In this document: positions 34,322-43,196 of the stretch, one piece after another | Numbering within the stretch: position 1 is the stretch's first letter | Layout of the letters: every line of letters begins with the position of its first letter | Source: JACDHG01 sp963811585 | GTDB lineage: Bacteria > Actinomycetota > Actinomycetes > Propionibacteriales > Nocardioidaceae | Length of the DNA: 64,000 nt | Direction of reading: 5' to 3' | Assembly (NCBI GenBank): GCA_963811585.1 | Contig: CAWERR010000009.1 | Span: 682,001 to 746,000 of the forward strand | The notes under the pieces: generated by a model | What the model was told of the DNA's origin: nothing | Databases searched by the model: none | The model's input: the letters and a program-made list of their open reading frames with translations, nothing else | Translations under genes and position numbers: made by a program

Positions 34322-35533
34322 ATGCTTCCGCTAGCTGGTGATCGCGTGAGGTGTTCCCGACTGATGAAGGGACCCGCCCCAGTCCTGGCCCTGGTCGTCG
34401 CAGCGGCAGTGGCGGCCGCAATCCGTGGTGACTTCAAGGATCTCTTGGTCTACCAGTACGCCGGACAGGCGGTGCTCGACGGTCTGTCCACCCTCGAGGG
34501 CGACCCGGTCAGCGGGTTGCCGTTCACGTATCCCCCGTTCGCGGCGGTCTTGATGGTGCCCCTGGCGCCACTGCCGGCGTCGCTCGCAGCCGCGCTGTGG
34601 ACCGCGGCGTCACTGGGCGCGCTCGCGGCGGTCGTCCTCGTGGTACGCCGCGCGCTCAACCAGCCCGCGCCGGGGTGGCTGGTCGCGCTCGTGACCGGCG
34701 GCGCACTCGCCCTGGAGCCGGTGTGGCAGAACCTCACGTTCGGACAGGTCAACCTCTTCGTGATGTTGGCGCTGCTGGTCGACCTGGTGCGGCCCGAACG
34801 GCGCTTGTCCGGCGTGCTGGTCGGCATCGCGGCCGGTGTGAAGCTGACTCCGCTCGTGTTCGTCGTGCTGCTGGTGATGGTCGGACGTCGTACCGCCGCA
34901 GGACGGGCGCTGCTCGCCTTCGCGGGCACCGTCGCGGTGGGGTTCGTGGCGATGCCGAGCGCGTCGAGGTCCTACTGGACCGACGGCCTTGTCGATGCGG
35001 ACAGGGTCGGCCCACCGGCGTTGGCTCACAACCAGTCGGTGTACGGCGCGCTCACCCGGCTGCTCGACGGTCCGCCGTCGACCTTGCTGTGGTTCGCGGT
35101 CGCTGGGTCCTTGGCGCTCACGATCCTGGTCGTCGGCGCAGGCTGGTGGCGCCGCGGCGACCGGGTGCTCGGCACCTGCCTCGGAGCGGTGGCCATGCTG
35201 CTCGCCTCGCCGGTCTCGTGGTCGCACCACTGGGTGTGGGCGGTACCGGTCGCGCTGGTGCTGTGGCAGCGCAGCCGGTGGGCGAGCGCAACGTGGACCG
35301 CGGTCTTTGTGGCACGCCCGATCGTGTGGCCGCCCTACAGTCAGGGCCGCGAGTACGAGTGGAGCCCATTCGACCATCTCGTCGGCAACGCATACCTCCT
35401 AACCGCCCTCGCTTTCTCCGTCTGGGCAGCCGCCACCCTCTACCGCCCAGCCGACTCATCTACACGCAGTCCTGGTACAAAGTCGGTGCCTTCGAATTCG
35501 GTTGAGGATCGATCAAGCGACAGCCGCCGCTGA
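34322..35533 (+). CDS. GT87-family polyprenol-dependent mannosyltransferase (DUF2029)
   Basis: A 403-residue polytopic membrane protein of the GT-C fold. The first outside loop carries DFKDLLVYQYAGQAVLDG with TYPPFAAVLMVPLA, and later helices have QNLTFGQVNLFVMLALL and GVKLTPLVFVVLLV, all typical of GT87. A late SWSHHWVW motif is also conserved. It begins 8 bp after ribA on the same strand. It may add mannose to the outer-face glycan of the neighbouring cluster. A second start at 34364 is possible. Confidence 0.8.
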   Translation: MLPLAGDRVRCSRLMKGPAPVLALVVAAAVAAAIRGDFKDLLVYQYAGQAVLDGLSTLEGDPVSGLPFTYPPFAAVLMVPLAPLPASLAAALWTAASLGALAAVVLVVRRALNQPAPGWLVALVTGGALALEPVWQNLTFGQVNLFVMLALLVDLVRPERRLSGVLVGIAAGVKLTPLVFVVLLVMVGRRTAAGRALLAFAGTVAVGFVAMPSASRSYWTDGLVDADRVGPPALAHNQSVYGALTRLLDGPPSTLLWFAVAGSLALTILVVGAGWWRRGDRVLGTCLGAVAMLLASPVSWSHHWVWAVPVALVLWQRSRWASATWTAVFVARPIVWPPYSQGREYEWSPFDHLVGNAYLLTALAFSVWAAATLYRPADSSTRSPGTKSVPSNSVEDRSSDSRR

Positions 35534-35641
35534 GGGCCAGCGCTCCTCAAGCCATGAGGCACCGGTCTGAAAGTTCCGGCGATGTCGAGCGGTCGTTCTC
35601 TTGGCGTAGGCTGCCTCAAATCACGGACCAGTCGGGACCTC

Positions 35642-36680
35642 ATGACCAAGCTCTCCATGGACGAGCCTCTCCCGTTCGACGAGGCGACTTCGCCCTCGCT
35701 GGTGTCGACCGGCGAGCTGCCAAAGCCCGAGCAAGTGAGGGAAGTCGTCACCGAGGCGTACGAGCGTTATCGCTCAAACGGCGAGGGTGTCGTGGCGGAT
35801 TACATCCCGGCGCTGGCGCACGCATCGCCGGGGCTGTTCGGGATCTGCGTTGTCGGCGCCAGGGGCAGGTTCTTCGAGATCGGTGACGTCGAGACTGAGT
35901 TCTCTATCCAAAGCGTCTCCAAGCCATTCGTCTTCGCGCTGGTTTGTGAGGCGATCGGGTATGAGGCGGCGCGGCATCGGCTCGGCGTCAATAGCACAGG
36001 ATTCCCGTTCAACTCCCTGATGGCCGTCGAGTTGAATGACGAGCGGACGATGAACCCGTTGGTCAACGCGGGTGCGATCGCGACCACGAGCCTTGTACCC
36101 GGCGCCACGACGGACGAGAAGTGGAAGAGGATCCGCGACGGCGCTGTCCCGCTTCGCCGGCCGCGAGCTCACGATGAGCAGGGATGTCTACGATTCTGAG
36201 TCGGCTACGAACCTGCGCAACCAGGGCATCGCCCATCTCCTGGAGAGCTATGAGCGGCTCTACTTCGACCCCGACGAGGCCACCGATATCTATACCCGGC
36301 AGTGCTCTCTCGAGGTGACCGTCCACGACCTCGCGGTGATGGGTGCCACGCTCGCTAATGGTGGGGTGAATCCGATGACAGGTGACCGCGTCATTGTCCC
36401 GGGAGTGTGCCGGCGGGTGCTGGCGGTGATGGCAACCGCCGGCATGTACGAGCTGTCGGGAGATTGGCTGTACGAGATGGGGGTGCCGGGCAAGAGCGGT
36501 GTCAGCGGCGGCATTGTCACTGTGTCGCCGGGTAAGGGCGGGTTGGCGACCTTCTCGCCTCCGCTGGATGACGCCGGAAACAGCGTGCGCGGTCAGCTCG
36601 TCACGAAGTATGTGGCTGAGCGGCTGGGGCTCAACCTCTTTGCCTCGGATCCAGCGGGGAACTCACCGGACCCAGAATGA
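35642..36680 (+). CDS. glsA: Glutaminase (one frameshift)
   Basis: A glutaminase of about 345 residues, deamidating Gln to Glu. Its serine-hydrolase fold shows the active SVSK motif (FSIQSVSKPFVFAL), NSTGFPFNSL, NPLVNAGAIATTSL and GMYELSGDWLYEMGVPGKSGVSGGI. An extra G near 36142 separates WKRIRDG from LSRFAGRELTMSRDVYDSE. Otherwise the protein is full length, so a sequencing error or a recent mutation is likely. It stands alone and converges on the sulfite oxidase gene. Confidence 0.8.
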
Positions 36681-36751
36681 CCTCCCGCCGCGATGCGAAT
36701 GGCGCGGTTATGCCGGGCACTGCCCTCGCCGGACGGATCGTGCAGCCGCGA

Positions 36752-37831
36752 TCAGTGTCGGTCGACGAAGACGACTTCGATCGCGTTGTTTCCGTAGCCC
36801 AGCCGGTTCCAGGGTGGGACGTCGGGTTGTACGTTGCCGCCAGCGTCGGTCGCGCGGGCGCGGAGGGTGTGGCGTCCGACGTCATTGCTGTCCCAGACGA
36901 ATGACCAGTCCTGCCATTGGTAGGGAGCGTTCGGCGGGTCCAGCTGTGCTGGGTGCCAGTCGCCCTCGCCGGTGAGGCTGATGTCGACCTTCGTGACGGG
37001 ACCAGTGCCTGACCAGGCCTTACCTCTGACGGTGTGGGCGCCGCGGGGAAGGATGGTACCGGGAGCGGGATCGGTGATGCGGGCCCGTACGCGCATGAGT
37101 CGCACGGGTTCGTGGGGGCGATCCGGCCACTCGTAGATGTAGTGGCCGGTCTGGAACTCACCGGCGAAGGGCTCGGTCAGGACGTCGATACGGCTCAGCC
37201 ACTTCACCGATGCCACGGCGTACCAGTGGGGCGCGATGATCCGGAACGGTGCGCCGTGATCGGGTGTCAACGGTTCGCCGTTCATCTCATAGGCGACCAG
37301 GATCGCCGAGGAGGGATCCGCTGCCTCGTCGATGGGCAACGCGCGGACGAAGGTGAGGTCGCCCTGGTTGGTCTCCGGGAGGATCGCCTTGAGGTGGTAG
37401 GGGCCGTGGTCGGCACCTTCGAACCGGACCTCGACTCCTTCGGGCGCCGGCTGGGCTAACGCAAGTACGTCGCTCAGCAGGGCGCCGGTCCACAGTGCAG
37501 TCGAGACTGCGTAGTCGCCCCACGGTTCCCCGGTCGGGAGCGGTCTCATGTCCAGGCGCCCGTTGCCCGCACATTCCAGGGTGACCGCCTGCTCCCGGGC
37601 AGGCAGCTTGCGTAGATCATCGAGGGTCAGCGTCGTCGGGCTGCCCACGGCGCCGCCGATCTCCAAGGTGCCGTCGTGCGTGGGCAAAGCGAAGCTGCTG
37701 CGCACATAGTGGAGCGCGGTGGGGGTGATGTCCCCGACCAGGGCTTCGGGCGGTGCCTCAGCGTTGTAGGGAGCGGGATTGATCATCTCCAGTGCGGCGC
37801 GCGCTGACTCGATTTCGCTTGAGACGGTCAT
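36752..37831 (-). CDS. Sulfite oxidase-like molybdopterin enzyme
   Basis: A 359-residue protein with the oxidoreductase molybdopterin-binding domain (Cys87 in VTLECAGNGR as Mo ligand, DHGAPFRIIAPHWYAVASVKWLSRI) and the C-terminal Mo-co dimerisation domain (RARITDPAPGTILPRGAHTVRGKAWSG). No signal peptide or Tat motif is present, so it is cytoplasmic. Oxidation of sulfite to sulfate would complement the sulfur island at 7-10 kb, but it is not linked to that operon. Confidence 0.85.
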   Translation of the reverse strand: MTVSSEIESARAALEMINPAPYNAEAPPEALVGDITPTALHYVRSSFALPTHDGTLEIGGAVGSPTTLTLDDLRKLPAREQAVTLECAGNGRLDMRPLPTGEPWGDYAVSTALWTGALLSDVLALAQPAPEGVEVRFEGADHGPYHLKAILPETNQGDLTFVRALPIDEAADPSSAILVAYEMNGEPLTPDHGAPFRIIAPHWYAVASVKWLSRIDVLTEPFAGEFQTGHYIYEWPDRPHEPVRLMRVRARITDPAPGTILPRGAHTVRGKAWSGTGPVTKVDISLTGEGDWHPAQLDPPNAPYQWQDWSFVWDSNDVGRHTLRARATDAGGNVQPDVPPWNRLGYGNNAIEVVFVDRH

Positions 37832-37878
37832 CAGGTCTGTATTCCTCTCGGTTGGTCGTGAGCGCGGGCGCTCCCGCC

Positions 37879-38477
37879 TCAGAAGTCGGCGTCGTCGAAG
37901 CTCGGATCGCGGCCGTCGATGAAGGATCCGATTCCTTCTACGCGGTCGGGGTGGACAGCCGAACGCCAGTGGGCGTCCATCATTATGGCGATCGCCTGCT
38001 CGATCGGCTGCCCTTCGCCCAGTTGCACGGCGCGTTTCACCGATTGCACTGCCGTCGGTGAGTTGCCTGCGATCTTGTCCGCGATGCGCCGGGCGGCCGA
38101 CATCAGGTCACCGGGAGGATGAATTTCGTTGACCATGCCGAGTCGGTGGAGCTCCTGGGCGGGAACCGGGTCGCCGGTCATCAGCATTTGCAGGGCTTTG
38201 CCACGGGGCAGCGGCGTGGCAGCAGGGCTGGTGAGCCGCCGCCGGCGGCCAGGCCGATCATGGCTTCGGGCTGGCCGAACGTCGCGGTGGTGATCGCGTT
38301 GTCGGCATGGGGCCGGTTGAGGGTGACCACGGCCACCTGGCCGCCGTCGAGGTAGTCGAGGAGCACGGGGGCCTCGGTCTCGACGACGTCGTCCGGTCGA
38401 CCCAGCCAACTTATCGCCCCTCCCACCGACTCGACCACCAGTCGCAGGTGGTCGTTCTCCAGGACTACGCGGCTCAT
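37879..38477 (-). pseudogene. Enoyl-CoA hydratase/isomerase, internally deleted and frameshifted
   Basis: The N-terminus (VLLDYLDGGQVAVVTLNRPHADNAITT) is followed directly by ATFGQPEAMIGLAAGGGSPALLPR. The roughly 80 residues between them, which include the first oxyanion-hole segment, are missing. A frameshift near 38210 then leads to GKALQMLMTGDPVPAQELHRLGMVNEI and a normal C-terminus. Two independent lesions make this a pseudogene rather than a read error. It is divergent from the CoA-transferase operon, of which it was probably a partner. Confidence 0.75.
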
Positions 38478-38539
38478 TTCTGCTCGAGGCCTCTCGTTCT
38501 CGCGTACTGATCTGAGGGTCGGATCCGCTCACGGCCCCT

Positions 38540-38555
38540 GGTATACAAGTATCCC
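38540..38555. promoter_or_regulatory. Imperfect palindrome, GntR-like operator candidate
   Basis: GGTATAC-AA-GTATCCC lies 51 bp before the CoA-transferase ATG and 63 bp before the crotonase start. AT-rich palindromes of this form in a GC-rich promoter resemble FadR/GntR-type sites. No regulator gene is adjacent, so assignment is tentative. Confidence 0.35.
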
Positions 38556-38605
38556 GGCAATCAGTGCCTCCACCTCCACCGCTGCTCCATGAGGAGAAGA
38601 ACGAC

Positions 38606-40339
38606 ATGGCCCACCGGGGCGTGCTCGAGGAGAGCCCGTGGGTGGCGAACGCGCAAGAACTGGTCGCCGATGTCGCGGACGGCTGCCGCTTGAGTGTGGG
38701 TGGTTTCCACTTCACCCGCGCTCCCGTCTCCAGCCTGTTGGCCTTGATGGAGCGCGGTGTTCGCGATCTGCACTACGTGGCCTGGGGAGGCGGCCTCCCG
38801 CTCGAAATCCTGCTTGCGTTCGACGCCGTGTCAGATGTCGAGTTCTGCTTCAGCGCGTTGGATGTCTTCGGGATGGCTCCACGCTTCCGGGCAGCAGCTG
38901 AACAGGGTCACATCCGGCTCTCCGAGATCACCGCCTTGGCGTTGATGACTGGCCTGCGCGCCGAGGCAGAGAACCTCTCGTGGGAGGTCATGCAGAAGCC
39001 CGAAGGGTCATCGTTGTCGGACACGATGCTCGACGTCGACTCCTCAGGGGTGCCGATGGTCAAGATCCCGCCGATCCCGGTCGACGTGATGCTCCTTCAC
39101 GCACAACGGGCTGACGACCACGGAAACGTCGAACTGGCAGGGGCACGTGGCACTGACATGTCCACTCTCTTCGCGGCGAAACGGCTCCTCGTGACCGTAG
39201 AGGAGCGAGTCCCGGTCGGGCAGCTCGGCGCTCCGAGGTCGTTTGTCGTTCCACGCAGCCACGTTCACCGGCTGGCCGTGAGTCCGGGCGGCGCTTACCC
39301 GACCTCCTGTCTGCCCTACTACAGCACCGATTTCCGCGCGATCAGCAAGTTCATCAAGGCTGACGACCGCTCCGAGGCGCAGGCTGCTGTGGCGGCGGGT
39401 GCTCCAGCTGCCACCGTGCCCGGCAAGCGCCTCATTCCTGCCATCCTTCGTCAGCGCGCGCCCGAAACTGAGGAGGTGTGGTCCGTCTCGGAACTGCTCG
39501 CAGCGGTGATCGCACGGACCATCGACAACGACAGCATTTGTTCGTTCGGCTCCGCCGCCCCACTACCCGCCGTGGCATATTTTCTGGCCAAGAGCACGCA
39601 TGCGCCGAACGCACTCTTGATGTCCTTCAACGGCGGGTACGTCGATGTCGCAGCAAGGCCGATGTCCCTCACGTTCGGGGAACAGCTCGACTTCGAGTCA
39701 GCCGCCTTGCACACAGGCGGGGACGAGACCTATCGCTGGTATTACCAGTCCGGACGAGTGACCCATGAGGTAGTCGGGGCCGCGCAGGTGGACGCCCACG
39801 GTGCAACGAACAACCTCTGGCTGACGACGAGCAAAGGCCGGCTGCGCCTTCCCGGCCAGGGCGGCATGGCCGACGTCGCCAACCTCCACAGAGACTTCGT
39901 CATCTATCTGCCTCGGCACAGCCCTCGCAACACGGTTCGTGCGCTGGAAACGGTGTCGGCGCGTCGAATGTGGCACGACCCGGAGGTTCGTACGTCGTAC
40001 GGACTGGTTCCGGGAAACATGCGCGTCATCACCAACTTGTGCACCTTCGAGCCGGACTCCGAGACCGGCGCGCTGCACGTGACCAGCCTGCACCCGGGCG
40101 TTGAGCGGAGCCACGTTGAGGAGGCCACCGGCTTCGACGTGATGTTCGCCTCCGACTGCGACAGAACTCCTGCGCCGTCCGATGAAGAGCTTCACGTCCT
40201 TCGTGAACAGGTCGACCCCTTGAGGGTCCGCGAGCTCGACTTCGTGCCGGCAAAGAATCGCGACGCCCTCCTCAACGAGATCCTCGACGCCGAGAGCGCA
40301 GCGTTGGCCGAAGCCAAGTCCGAAGCACCCATCGACTGA
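38606..40339 (+). CDS. Fused alpha/beta class I CoA-transferase
   Basis: A 577-residue protein that joins both CoA-transferase subunits. The alpha part has DGCRLSVGGFHFTRAPVSSLLALMERGVRDLHYVAWGGG. The beta part starts near APETEEVWSVSELLAAVIARTI and has GQGGMADVANLHRDFVIYLP. Residues corresponding to a clear catalytic Glu-Asn-Gly loop were not found, as in the IpdAB ring-opening branch, so hydrolase-like chemistry is possible. It heads a five-gene operon for a CoA-linked substrate. ATG 38606 follows GAGGAGAAGAACGAC. Confidence 0.75.
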   Translation: MAHRGVLEESPWVANAQELVADVADGCRLSVGGFHFTRAPVSSLLALMERGVRDLHYVAWGGGLPLEILLAFDAVSDVEFCFSALDVFGMAPRFRAAAEQGHIRLSEITALALMTGLRAEAENLSWEVMQKPEGSSLSDTMLDVDSSGVPMVKIPPIPVDVMLLHAQRADDHGNVELAGARGTDMSTLFAAKRLLVTVEERVPVGQLGAPRSFVVPRSHVHRLAVSPGGAYPTSCLPYYSTDFRAISKFIKADDRSEAQAAVAAGAPAATVPGKRLIPAILRQRAPETEEVWSVSELLAAVIARTIDNDSICSFGSAAPLPAVAYFLAKSTHAPNALLMSFNGGYVDVAARPMSLTFGEQLDFESAALHTGGDETYRWYYQSGRVTHEVVGAAQVDAHGATNNLWLTTSKGRLRLPGQGGMADVANLHRDFVIYLPRHSPRNTVRALETVSARRMWHDPEVRTSYGLVPGNMRVITNLCTFEPDSETGALHVTSLHPGVERSHVEEATGFDVMFASDCDRTPAPSDEELHVLREQVDPLRVRELDFVPAKNRDALLNEILDAESAALAEAKSEAPID

Positions 40340-40349
40340 GGGCGAACCC

Positions 40350-41549
40350 ATGAGCACAGGTAACAACGACGGCCGGGCGGGACCGCTGTCGCACGTCCGC
40401 GTACTCGACTTCACGCAGTTGCTGCAGGGCCCCCTGGCCACGCAGATCCTTGCTGACCTTGGCGCCGATGTGGTGAAGATCGAGAAACCTGGCGGTGAAT
40501 GGATGCGGCACTGGGGCATCCTGGCGAGCAGGACGGACGGCGAGATGGACAGCTTCCTGGCCTTCAACCGCAACAAGCGCAGCCTGACGGTCGACCTGAA
40601 GGACCCCGACACTGTGCAGAGATTGCTCGAGTGGTCGACCGAGTTCGATGTCGTGGTCGAGAACTTCCGTCCGGGCGTCATGCCCAGACTCGGACTCGGC
40701 TATGAGGATTTTCGCCGGCACAACCCCGCCATCGTCTTCGCGTCTTCGACCGGCTATGGGCAGACAGGTCCGTATGTCAAAAGGCCCGGGCAAGACCTGC
40801 TGATTCAGGCCCTCTCCGGTGCCCTGTTCCTGACCGGCCGCGCGGGGGATCCGCCGACCCCGATGGGCATCGGCATCTCCGATGAATACACCGGGGTTCA
40901 CCTGGTGGTGGGGATCCTGGCCGCACTGTCGCACCGCGATCAGAGCGGCGAGGGCCAGTGGGTGAGTGTCGACCTGTTCTCCTGCACGGTAGCCGCGCAG
41001 CAGCAAGAACTCACCGTCTACCTCAACCACGGAGAGCCTCTAGAGCGGGCCGAAGAGGAGGTCGGACACGTCGGCGGGACCGCGCCATTTGGCGTGTACT
41101 CGACCGAGGACGGTCACCTGGCGCTGGCGATGATGTCGTGTCCGGAGCTGGGCCGGGTGCTCGGCGTGGGCTGGCTGGATCTGTATGACACCAACGAGCG
41201 AATGTTCGAGCATCGCGACGAGATCCATCGGCTGTTGTCCAGTCACTTCGCGACCAAGACGACGGATGCCTGGCTGGGGGTGCTGGATGCCGCCGGAGTC
41301 TGGTGTGCGCCGGTCCAGGACTATGAGGCGCTCGAACATGACCCACAGGTGGAGGAGAACGACCTGATCTGGACGCTGCCGATCGGAACCGAGGGCGGGA
41401 CCTTCCGGACCGTGGGAACTCCGTTCAGCTTCTCCAGGACGCCAGCCGTGATGCGGGAGGGTGTCCCACGTGCCGGGCAGCACAACGACGAGCTGCATGC
41501 CTGGATGTCCCAGGAGACGACCCACGAAGGTGAGACTCAGGAAACATGA
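40350..41549 (+). CDS. Family III CoA-transferase (CaiB/BaiF)
   Basis: A 399-residue CoA-transferase. It has RVLDFTQLLQGPLATQILADLGADVVKIEKP, NRNKRSLTVDLKDP and the candidate catalytic Asp178 in GISDEYTGVHLVVGIL. It moves CoA between carboxylic acids. Having both class I and class III enzymes in one operon suggests activation of one acid and processing of another. It begins 10 bp after the first CoA-transferase and overlaps the SDR gene by 4 bp. Confidence 0.85.
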   Translation: MSTGNNDGRAGPLSHVRVLDFTQLLQGPLATQILADLGADVVKIEKPGGEWMRHWGILASRTDGEMDSFLAFNRNKRSLTVDLKDPDTVQRLLEWSTEFDVVVENFRPGVMPRLGLGYEDFRRHNPAIVFASSTGYGQTGPYVKRPGQDLLIQALSGALFLTGRAGDPPTPMGIGISDEYTGVHLVVGILAALSHRDQSGEGQWVSVDLFSCTVAAQQQELTVYLNHGEPLERAEEEVGHVGGTAPFGVYSTEDGHLALAMMSCPELGRVLGVGWLDLYDTNERMFEHRDEIHRLLSSHFATKTTDAWLGVLDAAGVWCAPVQDYEALEHDPQVEENDLIWTLPIGTEGGTFRTVGTPFSFSRTPAVMREGVPRAGQHNDELHAWMSQETTHEGETQET

Positions 41550-42337
41550 CCTCTGACAGGACTGGTCGGGTTGCGTTCGTGACCGGTGCGGCGATGGGAA
41601 TCGGCAGAGGTGTCTCTGAAACCCTTGCACGCAGCGGTTATCGGGTGGCGATGCTCGACCTCGACCCCGCAGTTGAAGAGGTGGCGAGCGAGCTCGACAC
41701 CGAGGGACTTCACGCGCTGGCGTTGCAGGGCAGTGTTGCCGATGCAGACCAAGTGGCCGAGGCTCTGCAGTCCGCGGCCGACCAGTTCGGCGGGATCGAT
41801 GTCATCGTCAACAGTGCCGGCGTCGTTCGGTACGGCGACGTAGAGACTCTGAGCCTCGACGACTGGAACCTGCAGCTCGACACGAACCTGCGGTCGGTGT
41901 TCTTGACGGCGAAGTTCGGGATCCAGCATCTGAGAGCTCGCGGTGGGGGAGTCATCGTGAGCATCACCTCAGTGCAGGCCTTCGCCAGCCAGCAAGGCGT
42001 GCCGGCGTACACCGCGTCCAAGGCAGGGATGGTTGCGCTGACCCGAAGCTTGGCCCTCGATCACGCGGCGCAGGGCATTCGGGCCGTCGCCGTGGCTCCT
42101 GGGTCAGTTGACACCCCGATGCTGCGCACAGCCGCCGCGCTCTCTGCTGACGGCGAGCGGAGCGAGGCTGAGATTCTCGAGGAGTGGAACCACAGCCACC
42201 CCATCGGCCGGCTCGCGACGGTCGACGACATCGCCAAGCTTGTTGCGTTCCTGGTCAGCGACGACGCGGCAATGATCACCGGGACAACCGTGACCATCGA
42301 CGGCGGCCTCACCTCACAGATCGGCGTCGTTCGTTGA
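41546..42337 (+). CDS. Short-chain dehydrogenase/reductase
   Basis: A 263-residue classical SDR: cofactor loop VTGAAMGIGRG, NSAGVVRYG, the catalytic Ser of VSITSV, Tyr-x3-Lys in YTASK, and the C-terminal MITGTTVTIDGGLTSQ. An Asp after the second strand (MLDLD) favours NAD. It probably oxidises a hydroxyacyl intermediate in the CoA-transferase operon, in which it overlaps the upstream gene by 4 bp. Confidence 0.85.
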   Translation: MTSDRTGRVAFVTGAAMGIGRGVSETLARSGYRVAMLDLDPAVEEVASELDTEGLHALALQGSVADADQVAEALQSAADQFGGIDVIVNSAGVVRYGDVETLSLDDWNLQLDTNLRSVFLTAKFGIQHLRARGGGVIVSITSVQAFASQQGVPAYTASKAGMVALTRSLALDHAAQGIRAVAVAPGSVDTPMLRTAAALSADGERSEAEILEEWNHSHPIGRLATVDDIAKLVAFLVSDDAAMITGTTVTIDGGLTSQIGVVR

Positions 42338-42365
42338 CCCGAACGTCAGGAAGGGCCAGTCGTCC

Positions 42366-43196
42366 GTGAAGCTCGGAGCAGGGGTCGCGGAGCCCTACAT
42401 CGTCTTCGACGGCACGTTCAGCACCCCGCGTCTCGACCACGCCGAGTGCGTCGTCGTGGCAGATGATGGAGCCTTGTGGTGCGGCGGGGAGAACGGCCAG
42501 ATCTTCCGGATCGAGGGCGACCAGATCACCGAGGTGGCTTCGACAGGGGGGTTCACGCTGGGCCTGGCCTTTGACGGCAAGGGCGGGCTCTTCATCTGCG
42601 ACAGCGCTCACTCCTGTATATGGCGGCTTGACACGGAGTCGGCTGCCCTTGAGGTGTTCGGTGACAGTGTCGACGCGCAGGAGCTGCTGACCCCGAACTA
42701 TCCGCTTCTGCTGCCTGACGGCAGCCTTCTCGTCAGCGACAGCGGTCGCGCTCACGAGCCTCGGGCGGGTTTGGTTCGGTTCTCGGCTGGTGGAGGCCGC
42801 GGGCTGGTGTGGCATCCAAAGCCGATGGACTTCGCGAACGGGCTTGCGCTGAGCGCCGAAGCAAACGCCGTCTACATTGCCGAGACCTGGGCGAGCCGGG
42901 TGCTGGTAGTTGACATCGACAAGGATGGCGCAGCCGTGGGGGAGCCGCGGGTGTTCGCCGACCTTGCCGGGTATCTCCCGGACGGCGTCGCGATCGATGG
43001 GGACGGCCGGCTGTACGTCGGATGCTATGAGCCGTCGGCGATCCTTCGGGTGCTCGAGAGCGGGGCGGTTGAGATGGTGGCGCAAGACGAATCGGCCCAC
43101 CTGCTTTGTCATCCGACCAACCTCGCCTTCCGAGGGTCGCAGCTGATCGCTGCCAACCTTGGCCGGTGGCACCTGACGGGGATCGACCTTGACTAG
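42366..43196 (+). CDS. SMP-30/gluconolactonase-like beta-propeller
   Basis: A 276-residue propeller with repeated strand patterns: GALWCGGENGQIFRIEGDQI, GLFICDSAHSCIWRLD and PDGVAIDGDGRLYVGCYEPSAILRV. The conserved metal-site residues Asn and Asp occur in FANGLALS and LPDGSLLVSDSG. Members are lactonases or strictosidine-synthase-like hydrolases. In this operon a lactone-opening step is plausible. It overlaps the next gene by 8 bp. GTG start. Confidence 0.75.
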   Translation: MKLGAGVAEPYIVFDGTFSTPRLDHAECVVVADDGALWCGGENGQIFRIEGDQITEVASTGGFTLGLAFDGKGGLFICDSAHSCIWRLDTESAALEVFGDSVDAQELLTPNYPLLLPDGSLLVSDSGRAHEPRAGLVRFSAGGGRGLVWHPKPMDFANGLALSAEANAVYIAETWASRVLVVDIDKDGAAVGEPRVFADLAGYLPDGVAIDGDGRLYVGCYEPSAILRVLESGAVEMVAQDESAHLLCHPTNLAFRGSQLIAANLGRWHLTGIDLD

